DNA from: Saururus chinensis | Taxonomy: Eukaryota > Streptophyta > Magnoliopsida > Piperales > Saururaceae | NCBI GenBank assembly: GCA_035235625.1 | Contig: CP141145.1 | Location: 29,142,563 to 29,206,562, forward strand | Length of the DNA stretch: 64,000 bases | Direction of reading: 5' to 3' | Shown: positions 24,236-35,294 of the stretch, piece by piece | Position numbering within the stretch: position 1 is the first letter of the stretch | How the letters are laid out: each line of letters starts with the position of its first letter | The notes under the pieces: model-generated | What the model was told of the DNA's origin: nothing | The model's input: only the letters and a program-made list of their open reading frames with translations | Databases searched by the model: none | Position numbers and translations under genes: made by a program

Positions 24236-24721
24236 TTATGTGTGGGTGTTTATGTTTGCGCACTCAGGTAAGTAGTATCATGGATCTACTCTTACCTGTT
24301 TGATCCAGTGCCCCATGAGCATTGGTGTGCCTTACCTTTGGAAAAGTCCATGGCGTCTAGTCACTCACCGGAGGTTAAGGTGTTGCCCCAGTGGCATTCT
24401 TTTCCATTTTGACGCTGGAGCTTATTAGTTGTAATGAGCTTCAGTGGTCGTTGATATGCGTATGATTATGAGTATGAGTACGACTGTATGAGTGTGAGTA
24501 CGACTGTATGTGTATGAGCAGGACTGTAAGCGTATGAGTATGAGCACGACTGTAAGAGTATGAGTACAATTGTGAGAATATGTTTCCGAGTAAGATAGTA
24601 AGTGTGATTTTGTGTAAGCTGTACGAGTGAGCATATGATTGTACGAGTAAGGTCGTACAAGTATGCATATGTTGTATGAGTAAGCGTACGGTGGTACAAG
24701 TAAGTTTAATTTGATAGTATG

Positions 24722-24862
24722 ATTTTGGCACGATGGTGCCTTTGGTAAGATTTTGGCACGATGGTGCCTTTGGTATGACTTTGGCACGATGGTGCCTTTG
24801 GTATGATTTTGGCATGATGGTGCATTTGGTATGACCTTGGCACGATGGTGCATTTGGTATGT
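24722..24862 (+). repeat. ~29-bp tandem repeat in the left LTR
   Basis: Five units share ttttggcacgatggtgcctt plus tggtatga. The counterpart is at about 32615-32760. Confidence 0.88.
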
Positions 24863-25520
24863 TTGTATGCGTATGAGCATGATATTGATATGCCTATCTG
24901 CTTCATGTTTGAGTTGCATGAATGCATGTATTTATGAACTTATTGAGTTCACCATTTGGGATTTCCCCTACTGGGTATTTTCCTACTGAGTATGAAAATA
25001 CTCATTACCCTACTTTTTAGCCCCGTTGTATGGGAGGTTTTGCAGGTTGTGTGGAGAGCTCCTGGAGATGGATGCTCGTTTCAGTGGTGGATTGATTCCC
25101 TTTGACTCAGGTATATGCTTCACTCATTGCGAGTTTATTTGTGCCACGATTTGTTGTATTGGGTGAGATGAGAAAATAAGATGTTATTATTCTGGACTTT
25201 CATTTGGATTAGTCGGTGGACTATTATGGGACTTGCACTCAGGGATGCCTGGGAGGGATTTGTATTTAAAGTCTATGATCATAGCAATTTATTCGTACGT
25301 GTATTTTTAAGTAGCGCCTGATGATATTTGCTTTGGCCATACGATGTTTGACTGTATGATGAAAATATTTAGATGGAAAATGGATGTTTAGTGTTTTAAA
25401 TTATAAATTATTTTATTAGGTTTTGATTTTGTCATTTTTCCTCCAATTTACAGATGTTATATTGCAAAAAATTTCTGTGAATTTTAAGGAAAATGTGTCA
25501 AAAATCTTGGGTGTTACAGT

Positions 25521-25533
25521 TGGTATCAGAGCC
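25521..25533 (+). other. Primer-binding site (initiator tRNA-Met)
   Basis: TGGTATCAGAGCC starts two bases after the left LTR and is complementary to the 3' end of plant initiator tRNA-Met, the usual primer for this class of elements. Confidence 0.9.
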
Positions 25534-27174
25534 CAGGCAATCTGACTACAAGTCCATAACAGTCGCAAGTCCAGAGTCGTGGCATGTAAGAGTAAGCTGA
25601 GATTTGGTTTTGGAATGGGTCAAGGTGAATGTTTTCCCTTGATTCCATTTGTTTTTGCCGTTGGGTAGAGTTGAGTCGAAGTGCCTCCGCCACCGAGAGA
25701 TTTGGTTGGTTGGATTGCACGTTTAGTGGCTAAGGAGAGCCATTGGCTGCTTTTGGATGTGTTGAGTTTTGGAAATGTTGGCTAGCACCTTTAATGGCTG
25801 TTAAGAGAGCTGGAGGTTGCTAGTGTTTGAATTGGGAGTTTGAAGCACCTCGTTGAGGTTTTGTAAGCTTTGAATGACCGGAGAGTGGTTATGGCCACCT
25901 ACGTTTTGACTAGTGAAAATTTGTCAGACATATGTTCTTCCTAATTGGTCAGCTTGTGACCTAGTTGGAGTATGTTTTTGTGACCTTCGTTGTCAGAAGG
26001 TTTTGAAATCCCTTTTGTTGGAGGCAAGGGAGTTTGTATGCAGTGGAAATTGATACTCTTTTTACCTCCTTCCAAAGATTCATGGTTAAAAGGATGAGAT
26101 TTTGAGCCTCCAAGATTATGGACGGCCTTTGAGGTAACTACTTCGACACTAGTGAGTGTGGTGGTTATGATTTTGAGGAAGGAGGGTGTGAGTTCAGTGT
26201 GGTTTTGATGATTGGTTGACCGCTCAAAGAGTAGTGGTAGACCATCATAAGAAACAAGTGATGTTTGTGTGCCCTGAAAGTTTGAATGTCGTGTCCAGGG
26301 TGTTTGATAACGGTCAGCCCTATGTTTTGGGTGAACCGTTAAGGCCAGGCGATGCGTGACTAAAAGTCTGTAGAGCCTTTTGGTGGGTTGTTTGAGAAGC
26401 AGTCTCAGGGATTAGTCTAGAAGAGCTAGACAGTGCCAGTGATTTCCTGGCATGTGCCCTGATGACTTACCGTGTTTTCCGCCGAAGTGAATGGTAGAGT
26501 TCGTTGAGTTAGTGCTTCGTGCACTCTACCTCTAGGGCATCGTACGAGATGACTTACTAGAGCGGTACTAACTCAAGGATGAGTTTGCAGAACTTGTGGT
26601 TCAGAGGATTGTTTGACCAAGAGTATGGTCTTAGGGGTATGTTGGATTTGTGTCAGTGATGAAGTAGGTTGTATTCCTACGATTATGCATCGACGTTGTG
26701 TGTAACTGAGCAACTTTTGAGAATAAGTTTCTTGCTCAGGTTGGTTGACCCCTTGGGAGGTTTTGTATGAAATGACATTTTTTATTCACTGGCATGTTGG
26801 GCAGAGGTAAGTGAGCTGTAGATGCTCAAACGTGAATTGTTAGGCACTGTGCAGACAGGTTGAAGTTTGTCAGGCAAGGGCTTCAGACAGCTCAAAGCTG
26901 ATATAAGTGAGTTATGTTAATTGGAGGCGAAGCGATCTCCAGTTTGAGTTGCGATCACTTCAATCAGATCCTTTGATGGACAAGTTAAGTTGTGGATGGC
27001 AACAGTCAATCGTGTGGCGAAGATATTGTGGCAAGTATCATACTCCAGAGATGGTAACTTGGGATGTTTAGGCGGATATGAGAGAGAGATACCCCAAGGT
27101 ATTTGCTATTTCAGTTGTATGTTGTAAGTTGATCGTGAAATTTCGAGGACGAAATTTTTCCAAGGAGGGAAGAA

Positions 27175-28281
27175 TGTAAGGTCCCTGATTTTTCTACGAT
27201 TTTCTGGGATTTTCCTGCTATTTTTTGGTCATTTTCGGCAGGAAAATGTAACGTTTCAGCATATTTCTATTTATATATTTTACCCCATATTTATACCCGT
27301 AGAGTCGGGTGTGGGGCTTAGTCGCAGGCCGCAGGCCTCACTGTGCGCTTAAGGCGCGAATTTTGGAGCTACAACGCGTAACCGGTAGGTGAACACGTGT
27401 TAAGGACATAGATGTAAAAATTAAAAAGATTAACTATATATATCTTCCTCCCCATCGGTTTTCACAGAACCGACATTCTAGTAAAAATTTGACGTCCAGT
27501 GAGTTTTTTGGAGAAACCCGAGCTTGATTCCGGTCGCTCCGTTCTCCCTTCTCCGACGTCGGATTCCTTTGATTCTTGTCAAGATCGACTTTGCCTCACC
27601 GCCACAAGTCCGTAGGTACCGGCTATGACCGCCGCCACGGCCTCTTCGCTCCTCCACGAGGTACTGAACTTTTCTTCGGGTTTTTCTCTCCTTCAATCCC
27701 GTTTTTGAACTATGGGTATATGATTTTGACATCGTTTGCGGCCGCTCTCAACTAGACTTATGTTTAGTTGGCCACTAGGAACCCATAGGCGCTGGCTAGA
27801 GTCGCCGCCATGCTTTCTTCGCTCCATGGTGAGCTACCGGCACTTTGGTCGGGTTTTGTTTCTACTATTCCATCTCACTGTCCGTGGGATTTTTGGACGT
27901 CGGTGGGTGCCACGATCTGTTGTATTGTTTGAGATGAGAAAATAAAATGTTATTATTCTGGACTTTCATTTAGATTAGTCGGTGGACTATGGGACTTGCA
28001 CTCAGGGATGCCTGGGAGGGATTTGTATTTAAAGTCTATGATCATAGCAATTTATTCGTACGTGTGTTTTTGAGTAGCGCCTGATGATATTTGCTTTGGC
28101 TGTATGATGTTTGACCATATGATGAAAATATTTAGATAGAAAATGGATGTTTAGTGTTTTAAATTATAAACTGTTTTATCAGGTTTTGATTTTGTCATTT
28201 TTCCTCTGATTTACAGACGTTATATTGCAAAAAATTTCCGTGAATTTTAAGAAAAATGTGTGAAAAATCACGGGCATTACA
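27175..28281 (+). repeat. Right LTR of the long-LTR Gypsy element
   Basis: It begins TGTAAGGTCCC after a purine tract and ends GGGCATTACA before the attat duplication. It aligns with both ends of the left LTR but is much shorter. Confidence 0.88.
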
Positions 28282-30599
28282 ATTATACTAATGAACTATT
28301 CCCTGATCAATACAGTAGTCCTTAAACATGCCAGAGGTGTATTCATCACCCCTATTAGTCCTCATGATTTTTACTTTCCTATCTAACTAGGTCTCCATCT
28401 CAGCTTTAAATTCCTTAAATTTATCTAAGGCATCAGACTTCCTATTTATTAGATACATATACCAGTATCTTTGTAAGGTCTCTGATTTTTCTACAATTTT
28501 CTAGGATTTTTTTGCTATTTTTTTGGTCATTTTCGGCAGGAAAATATGACGTTTCAGTGTATTTGTAATTGTGTATTTTCTCCATATTTATACCCATAGA
28601 GTCGGGTGTGGGGCTTAGTCGTGGGCCACGGGCCTCGCTGTGCGCTTACGGCGCAAATTTTGGAGGTTCGACGCGTAACGAGTGAGTTAACGCGCGTTGA
28701 GTATACGTTTGGAAAAAATAAAATAAAAGAAAAAAAAAGGGATCGGGATCCAGAACCTCCCAGTTGATGAACAATGCACCGCCCCCCCCTTTCCGTCTGT
28801 TCCCTGTGCCCGGCCGCAGGTTGGCCACAGCGCCAACGGCTCAGCCCCGGTGGTGCGACCCTAGGGGGCCACCACCCCTGCTGCCTACGGTCGCGCCGCC
28901 TTCTCCCGGTTTGCCCTCTCTCCCCTCTGTTTTGTGATTCCATCGCCGCCGTGGGCCGGCCGGCCGCCCACGGCTCCGCCCTGGGCCGGCGACGGCGGGA
29001 GGACACCTCTCCCAGCCCCAGACAACCTCTCCTCCGCCGTCCCGCTCCATTTCTCCCCACTACCCCTGTTTTCCGCCCCCTGCAGTCAACCTCGCCAGCT
29101 GGCTTCCGCCACTGTTGGCCACCAGCGGTGATCCGTGGCCAACACGACCCCCATTCAGCCCCGCCTTGCTCCGGCAAAGGCAGTGGACCACACCTCCATG
29201 CCCGGTTCCGCCGCCGCCTCCCTCTTTTCTCCGGCCAAACCCATCCTCGCCCCCATTTCTGGCTTTGACGGACTTCGGGGCTGAGCCGGCGAGAGCCAGC
29301 CTTTGGCTCGCCTCTTGCCGACCAGCCTTGAGCTGACGATGGTAGGATCGTCCCCATGGCCGCTCCGCCCTTTTGGGTTTTCCCCGGTCAGCCCCTCTGT
29401 GTTTGGCTTTTGACACCATCGGCATTGGCCGGTAGTGGCCGAATGGCCACCGAGGATTCCGCCTCAGTCTAGTAATGACTAGAGACAGTCCCACCTTGCA
29501 TGGTTTGATTGCCTATGACTCGTGCTCCTCCCTTTGGCTCACAACCCTAGCTATTCCGCTCACCGGCATGTGTGCCCGTTGACCCCTCTTGCCCATTTTA
29601 CGCAGTTGGTACCGGACGGCCTCTGGCAAGAGTTTGTATGACTTACCTTGATAGAAGGTGGACGAGTTCACCTGCACAGGCCTTGGCTAGTGACGGCCTT
29701 GTGGCCTTTGCTCGACCCTGAACCCTCCCCCTACTTTCTACTGTGCGAGATGCACAGCTGCCCGCACCATGGGTATTGGTTGTGGGTGGCGATCAGCGAT
29801 GTTGCCGCTTAGATTGGCCACCGCTAGGGCCTTAGCCCTATTGGCTTTTGTGGGCCTTGGATCGCCTCCTTTCAACCCTCTCCCCTGCCCCTTTGGGTCG
29901 CGTGTGCATGTGGCTACGCATGTGCTTTTGGGTTTAGGCGCCGCATTCGCGCCGCCTAACCATCAGTTGGCTTTGCCACCGAGTGGAGTAGTCACAGAGC
30001 CCTCCTCCACCTCTCATTTGTCCTCGAGCATTGCCCCACGCTCTCCGCCCTTATGTGGGCCCATGTTGATGCGAAATCGTTGTCGTTGGGTGCTGTCCAT
30101 GGCCGATTTCGACGTCTTGTGGCCAGCTGTGCATGTTTTAGCCAATGGCCGATCTTCAGTGAGTACACCCTCAACATCTGGTCGCACCGCCACATATGTT
30201 GTCTTGACTTTTCTCCCGGCCGCCCTAAGTGTGCCGCCGTGGATCGCGGATATTGCCGCATTGATTTCTGACATCCTGTTTGGCCGTGATTGTTTCCAGC
30301 ACTTCCTAAAATCCTCGGGACAGCAGCTCTCTCAGCCAGGCAACGGTTTTGACTGCCAACTCTGCCGCCACCGTCATGTCCTCGCCCTTGAACGTCATGA
30401 TTACGAGGTAGGGGAGCTTTGAACTCGTAATTTCATAATAGCATGCTTTGAATGAGTAGCAACATGCTAGGATTGCATGATTCCATGCTTTGGATGTTAA
30501 GTAACGATCCGATTGCATGATGTACATGTAAGCATGATTATATGGTATGTTGAAATGCATATGACATGTATGTTGGCTGTAAGTATGTTGGATGTAAGT

Positions 30600-30990
30600 A
30601 TGTGCTAGTGACGACTAGCGTGCTTGTTGGTAAGTTTCGTATGTTGATTGAGTACGTGCTAGTGATGGCTACCGTGTATGTTGATGTATGTATGCATGTG
30701 CTAGTGATGACTAACGTGCATGTTTGAAGTATGTTTGAATTATGCATGCGCTAGTGATGGCTAGCGTGCATGTTTGGAGTATGTATGGATTATGCATGTG
30801 CTAGTGATGGCTAGCGTGCATGTTTGGAGTATGTATAGATTATGCATGTGCTAGTGATGGCTAGCGTGTATGTTTGACGTATGTATGCATGTGCTAGTGA
30901 TGGCTAGTGTGTATGTTTGACGTATGTATAAATGTGTCTATATGCACTAGTGATGGCTAGTGAGCATGTTTGTAAGCTATGTATGTATGA
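30600..30990 (+). repeat. ~48-bp tandem repeat in the solo LTR
   Basis: About eight units share gtgctagtgatggctagcgt plus gcatgtttggagtatgtatg. The array has expanded relative to 22890-23080. Confidence 0.85.
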
Positions 30991-31689
30991 TCGTATGTGT
31001 ATGTTATACATATGTGTGATAGACATACGTATGTATGATGGCTATTGCCTATGCTATGGATGTGTGTAAGTGTATGTGGGCAGAGGTATGGGCGATAGAC
31101 AGTAAGAGGTGACAGAGGTTTTGTTTGGATTTGGATATGGATGTGTCAGCGTATGATGGATAACAGAGGATATGGGTATGACGGATAAGATTTGTCAAGA
31201 CAATAAGAGTGTGCATAATTGTACAAGCATAACGTACAGATTATGAAGTGAAAAGTAAGCATAACAAGTGAGCTATAAGTAAGAGGGTGACAACTGGGTT
31301 GGCTCTGAGGAGCTTCATTTGATGATGTCAGTGTAAGATGATATGGCCATAAGCTGGATGGCGAAGTATGTAAGACTGTAAGGGTTTGATGTACGATGAG
31401 TTTTGTCCATGATGTGGACGGGTAAGTGAAGTCTGCTGCCTTGACGAACTAGGGTTTCGATCGGGCTCAACTTCGGTTTGATCAGTCGAGGACTGTGAGT
31501 TGTGTGTACCGCATAATATACTTAATTCAAACTTGAATTATAAGCATAGCTAATGATAACGTTGTGAGTTTGAGACCTGAGGGTTCGATGGATTAAGTTT
31601 CGTGGAGCTAGCCGATAATGAGTCGGCCGAGCTTTTCTCATGTCTTGTCATGGTGTTTATCCTGCGGGATGTTGTATGTGTGCTGTATA

Positions 31690-31862
31690 GAGAGCACTGG
31701 ACGTCTGATGCTCTGCTGAGAGCGACGTATGTTTCTGATTTGGTCTGCGTGTTGTATAAGCCTAGGCGTTTGATGCTCTGTTGAGAGAGGTGTACATTTT
31801 TTATTTTGTCTGTGTGCTGTATGAAGCCTAGACATTTGATGTTCTGTTGAGAGTGTTGTATG
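31690..31862 (+). repeat. ~63-bp tandem repeat in the solo LTR
   Basis: Three units share tctgatgctctg(c/t)tgagag and a gtatgtttctgatttggtct block. It is homologous to 23855-24095. Confidence 0.8.
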
Positions 31863-31934
31863 ATTCCGCCCAAGAGTGGCACTGTATGTTTCTACCTAAG
31901 TGGCATTGTATGTTTTCTGCCCAAGAGTGGCAAT

Positions 31935-32070
31935 GGCACTATAAGACCCATTATGGTAGGCAATTCTCTGGCACTATAAGACCCATTATGATGGGCGATT
32001 CTATGGCACTATAAGACCCATTATGGTGGGCGATTCTATGGCACTATAAGACCCATTATGGTGGGCAACT
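31935..32070 (+). repeat. ~34-bp tandem repeat in the solo LTR
   Basis: About four units share ggcactataagacccattat. It is homologous to 24160-24235. Confidence 0.85.
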
Positions 32071-32614
32071 ATATGACCCCTTATGTGTGGGTGTTTATGT
32101 TTGCGCGCTCAAGTAAGTAGTATCATGGATCTACTCTTACCTGTTTGATCCAGTGCCCCGTGAGCATTGGTGTGCCTTACCTTCGAAAAAGTCCATGGCG
32201 TCTAGTCACTCCCCGGAGGTTAAGGTGTTGCCCCAGTGGCATTCTTTTCCATTTCGACATTGGAGCTTATTAGTTGTAATGAGCTTCAGTGGTCGTTGAT
32301 ATGTGTACGATTATGAGTATGAGTACGACTGTAAGCGTATGTGTATGAGCACGACTATAAGAGTATGTGTATGAGCAGGACTATAAGCGTATGAGTATGA
32401 GCACGACTGTAAGAGTATGAGTATGATTGTAAGAGTATGTTTCTGAGTAAGACAGTAAGTGTGATTTGTGTAATCTGTACGAGTAAGGCCGTACGAGTAT
32501 GATTGTACGAGTAAGGTCGTACAAGTATGTGTAAGTTGTATGAGTAAGCGTACGGTGGTACGAGTAAGTTTGTAAGACCCTGGATAAGGGTGTTTGTGTA
32601 AATTTGATTTGATA

Positions 32615-32760
32615 GTATGATTTTGGCACGATGGTGCCTTTGGTATGATTTTGGCACGATGGTGCCTTTGGTATGATTTTGGCACGATGGTGCCTTGGGT
32701 ATGATTTTGGCATGATGGTGCATTTGGTATGACTTTGGCACGATGGTGCATGTAGTATGT
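32615..32760 (+). repeat. ~29-bp tandem repeat in the solo LTR
   Basis: Five units share ttttggcacgatggtgcctt. The array is homologous to 24722-24862 and has a near-equal copy number. Confidence 0.88.
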
Positions 32761-35294
32761 TTGTATCCGTATGAGCATGATATTGATATGCCTATCTGCT
32801 TCATGTTTGAGTTGCATGAACGCATGTATTTATGAACTTGTGAGTTCACCGTTTGGAATTTCTCCTACTGGGTATTTTCCTACTAAGTATGAAAATACTC
32901 ATCACCCTACTTTTTAGCCCCCCCATTGTACAGGAGGTTTTGCAGGTTGTGCGGAGAGCTCCTTGTGATGGATGCTCATTTCAGCGGTGGATTAATTCTC
33001 GTTGACTCAGGTATATGCTTGACTCACTGCGAGTTTATTTGTGCCACGATCTGATGTATTGGGTGAGACGAGACGTTAAGATGTTTATTCTGGACTTTCA
33101 TTTGGATTAGTTGGTGGACTGTTATGGGACTTGTACTCAGGGATGCCTGGGAATGATTTGTATTTAAAGTCTATGATCATAGCAATTTATTCGTACGTGT
33201 ATTTTCGAGTAGCGCCTAATGATATTTGCTTTGGCCGTACGATGTTTGACCGTATGATGAAAATATTTAGATGGAAAATGGATGTTTACTATTTTAAATT
33301 ATAAATTGTTTTATCATGTTTTGATTTCGTCATTTTTCCTCTGATTTACAGACGTTATATTGCAAAAATTTTCCATGAATTTTAAGGAAAATGTGTGAAA
33401 AATCTCGGGCGTTACAATCTTGAATAGTCATCTATAAAGGTGATGAAGTATGTCATCCCTTTATGGGTTTAAACATTCAAGGGCCCACATATATCAGAAT
33501 GAACTACCCCTAATAGTTCATTTGCTTTTTGTCCCTTTTGAAAGGATTGCTTGCTCATTTTTCCCGATAATCAGTCTTCACACACATGTAGGTCTTTGAA
33601 TATTTTAGGTAACAACCCCACATTTGACATCCTATGTAGTTTGTCTACATTCACATGACACAAATGCATATGTCATAGCAGGACATCATCCACAAACAAT
33701 ATAATATACTCAGAAGAGCTTATTTCATTAGAATTAGGTGAGTCCATTACATCCAAACAATAAAACTCATCAACTAAAGAAGCAATAAAAATCACAGATC
33801 CACCCTTGCCCATAGTGGCTTTACTCCCCTTAGATCTAACTTCAAATCCCTTCTTGGTCAAAACAAGAATTTAAATCAGATTTCTCCTAATGGAAGTAGC
33901 AAAAAGCACATCAGTAAGCCAGGGCCCTTCCTTCATAGGGATCCTATAAGTCCCCATGACCTCTACTTCGCAGTATGTATTGTTGCCTATGAAGACTTTA
34001 TTCTAGCCTAGCATGAGATTGATCATCTCACCCCTAGACCCCCTAGAATGAGACACATACATAGTGGCTCTAGAATCTAGCCACCAAGTCTTCTCCTTGA
34101 TATCAGCTATTATAACCTCTAAGACAATACAAATGATTTCCCTATTCTTGCCCTTATTGTTGCTTGCTTGGTTATCTTTCTGATAATAGTTTTCCATGAA
34201 GTGGCTCACCTGGCCACACTTGAAGCAGGCACTCTGGGGTTTGTTATTCCCCTTGTCATTGCACTTGTTTTGAGGCTTCTTCCCCTTTCTCTTGAAGGCT
34301 CTTTTCTTTGAAGGTCCTAGCCCCTATCTACCTTTCTTGCCTCCAACAGAGCTCTATGTCAGGTTATCAGTAGCAACACCGAAGCATTCACATAGTTCCT
34401 CCTTTCCTACTCAAACCTAAGCTTAGCAGTTAGAGCCTCAATTATAAGCTTGTGGTCACTCATGTTGAGATAGACCACCACATTCTCCCAGGACTTAGGG
34501 AGGCTGTTCAATACAGTAAACACTTAGACTCATTCATAGATGAGGTCATCTAGTATCTCCAGGTAATTAGCAATGATAGACATGAAACTTAGGTACTTAT
34601 TCACATCATCTCCCTCCTTCATCCTAGAATTCTAATATTTGGAGTGCAGCTTCCTCTTATGAGCCTCAGTCTATTCCCTATACCTCACATATACAACCTC
34701 CAGCATCTCTCTAGCGGTCATATACTTTTCAAAGAGCCTTTCCATCTTAGGCTCCATAAAAGTAAGAATGGTAGACCTAACCTCATTGTCATCATCCTTC
34801 AGTTTATCATAAGCCTTCTTCTGTGCAACTAAAGAATTCACTAGCAGAGGCTCAATGATCTGCTGTATGACATGAGCAAGATCAGAGAGTGTGAGGATAT
34901 GATATATCATCCTCTTCCACACCAAGTAATTATCAATATTCAGCTTTTCAGTCTTTCCTAATTCAGATGTGACCATCTTGGAAGTCATTGTACAACTACA
35001 AAGAATTCGGTAAAGAGACAAGAATTAATACTATGTTTGGCCAAATGCTTCTTAAGTAATTATTGTTTAGACTCACTTATTCTAACAAAAAACAAAAGGA
35101 ACAAGTTTATTATGTTGGTTCAAATAACTTAATTGTACCTAAATTAGGCTTAGGAAACTATCAAGTGAAAACCCCTAACTACCCTTAAGTCCCCTTAAGG
35201 AAAGTTACCTTAATTGTGCAATTATGTGTTTATGATTTATGCAATCCCTTAAACACACCCATTAGTATGTGTTTAAGATTACTTTGATACATAT

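Larger units (their letters stand above)
21055..25518 (+). repeat. Left LTR of the long-LTR Gypsy element
   Basis: This 4,464-bp LTR is dominated by stacked tandem arrays in its second half. A GC-rich first part (21,600-22,600) follows a TATA-like actatatatatcttc stretch near 21310. The long overlapping frames it gives on both strands are products of repeats and base composition, not genes. Confidence 0.88.
21055..28281 (+). mobile_element. Ty3/Gypsy element with very long LTRs, incomplete internal region
   Basis: The element is bounded by the exact 5-bp duplication attat (21050-21054 and 28282-28286) within the Copia integrase. The left LTR is 21055-25518 (TGTAAGGTCCC...GTGTTACA) and the right LTR 27175-28281. 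A primer-binding site (TGGTATCAGAGCC, complementary to initiator tRNA-Met) is at 25521-25533. A purine-rich tract (aaggagggaagaa) stands directly before 27175. The internal region is only 1,656 bp and most of gag-pol is not recognisable. Its end carries an MRERYPKVF-like segment and a FRGRNF-like segment recalling the C-terminus of chromodomain (Del/Tekay-type) Gypsy polyproteins. The element is broken or non-autonomous. The LTR starts differ at roughly a tenth of positions by eye, suggesting several million years or more. Confidence 0.9.
28472..33416 (+). mobile_element. Solo LTR of the long-LTR Gypsy family
   Basis: A 4,945-bp LTR (TGTAAGGTCTC...GGGCGTTACA) has an exact 5-bp duplication, atctt (28467-28471 and 33417-33421). 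It belongs to the same family as 21055-25518 and lies only about 190 bp from it in Copia integrase sequence. Most of its length aligns with the left LTR there, but a GC-rich stretch (about 28,730-29,740) is largely different. No internal region or second LTR is attached. Long open frames on both strands in the GC-rich stretch have no recognisable domain. Confidence 0.92.
15150..35290 (-). mobile_element. Ty1/Copia retrotransposon fossil, host of three nested insertions
   Basis: A minus-strand Copia element is spread over several blocks. The putative 3' LTR ends at 16066 (tgttggacca on the minus strand, preceded by a gtggggga-type purine tract); its left border near 15150 is unclear. RNase H blocks lie at 16120-16590, the edge of reverse transcriptase at 16590-16708 and 20113-20400, and integrase at about 20600-21054, 28287-28471 and 33422-33680. 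The protease region lies near 34000-34210 and gag near 34240-35021. Three younger elements split it. No right-hand LTR or primer-binding site was recognised. The element is broken, with many breaks, and must be older than all three insertions. Confidence 0.85.

Noticed and set aside
24722-24862. Regular short repeats that superficially resemble a CRISPR array
   Set aside because: The repeats are directly adjacent, without unique spacers, and lie in a plant retrotransposon LTR.
24425-24927. Open frames of 73-164 codons on the minus strand rich in HRAKVIP/YSYSH repeats (also 32311-32849)
   Set aside because: They are translations of the LTR tandem arrays (cacgatggtgcc and gtatgagta units). The same arrays recur in the related LTR, and no non-repeat sequence is encoded.
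28554-29357. A 267-codon minus-strand open frame and overlapping plus-strand frames in GC-rich DNA
   Set aside because: They lie inside a solo LTR, overlap on both strands, have no domain, and are explained by GC-rich composition.
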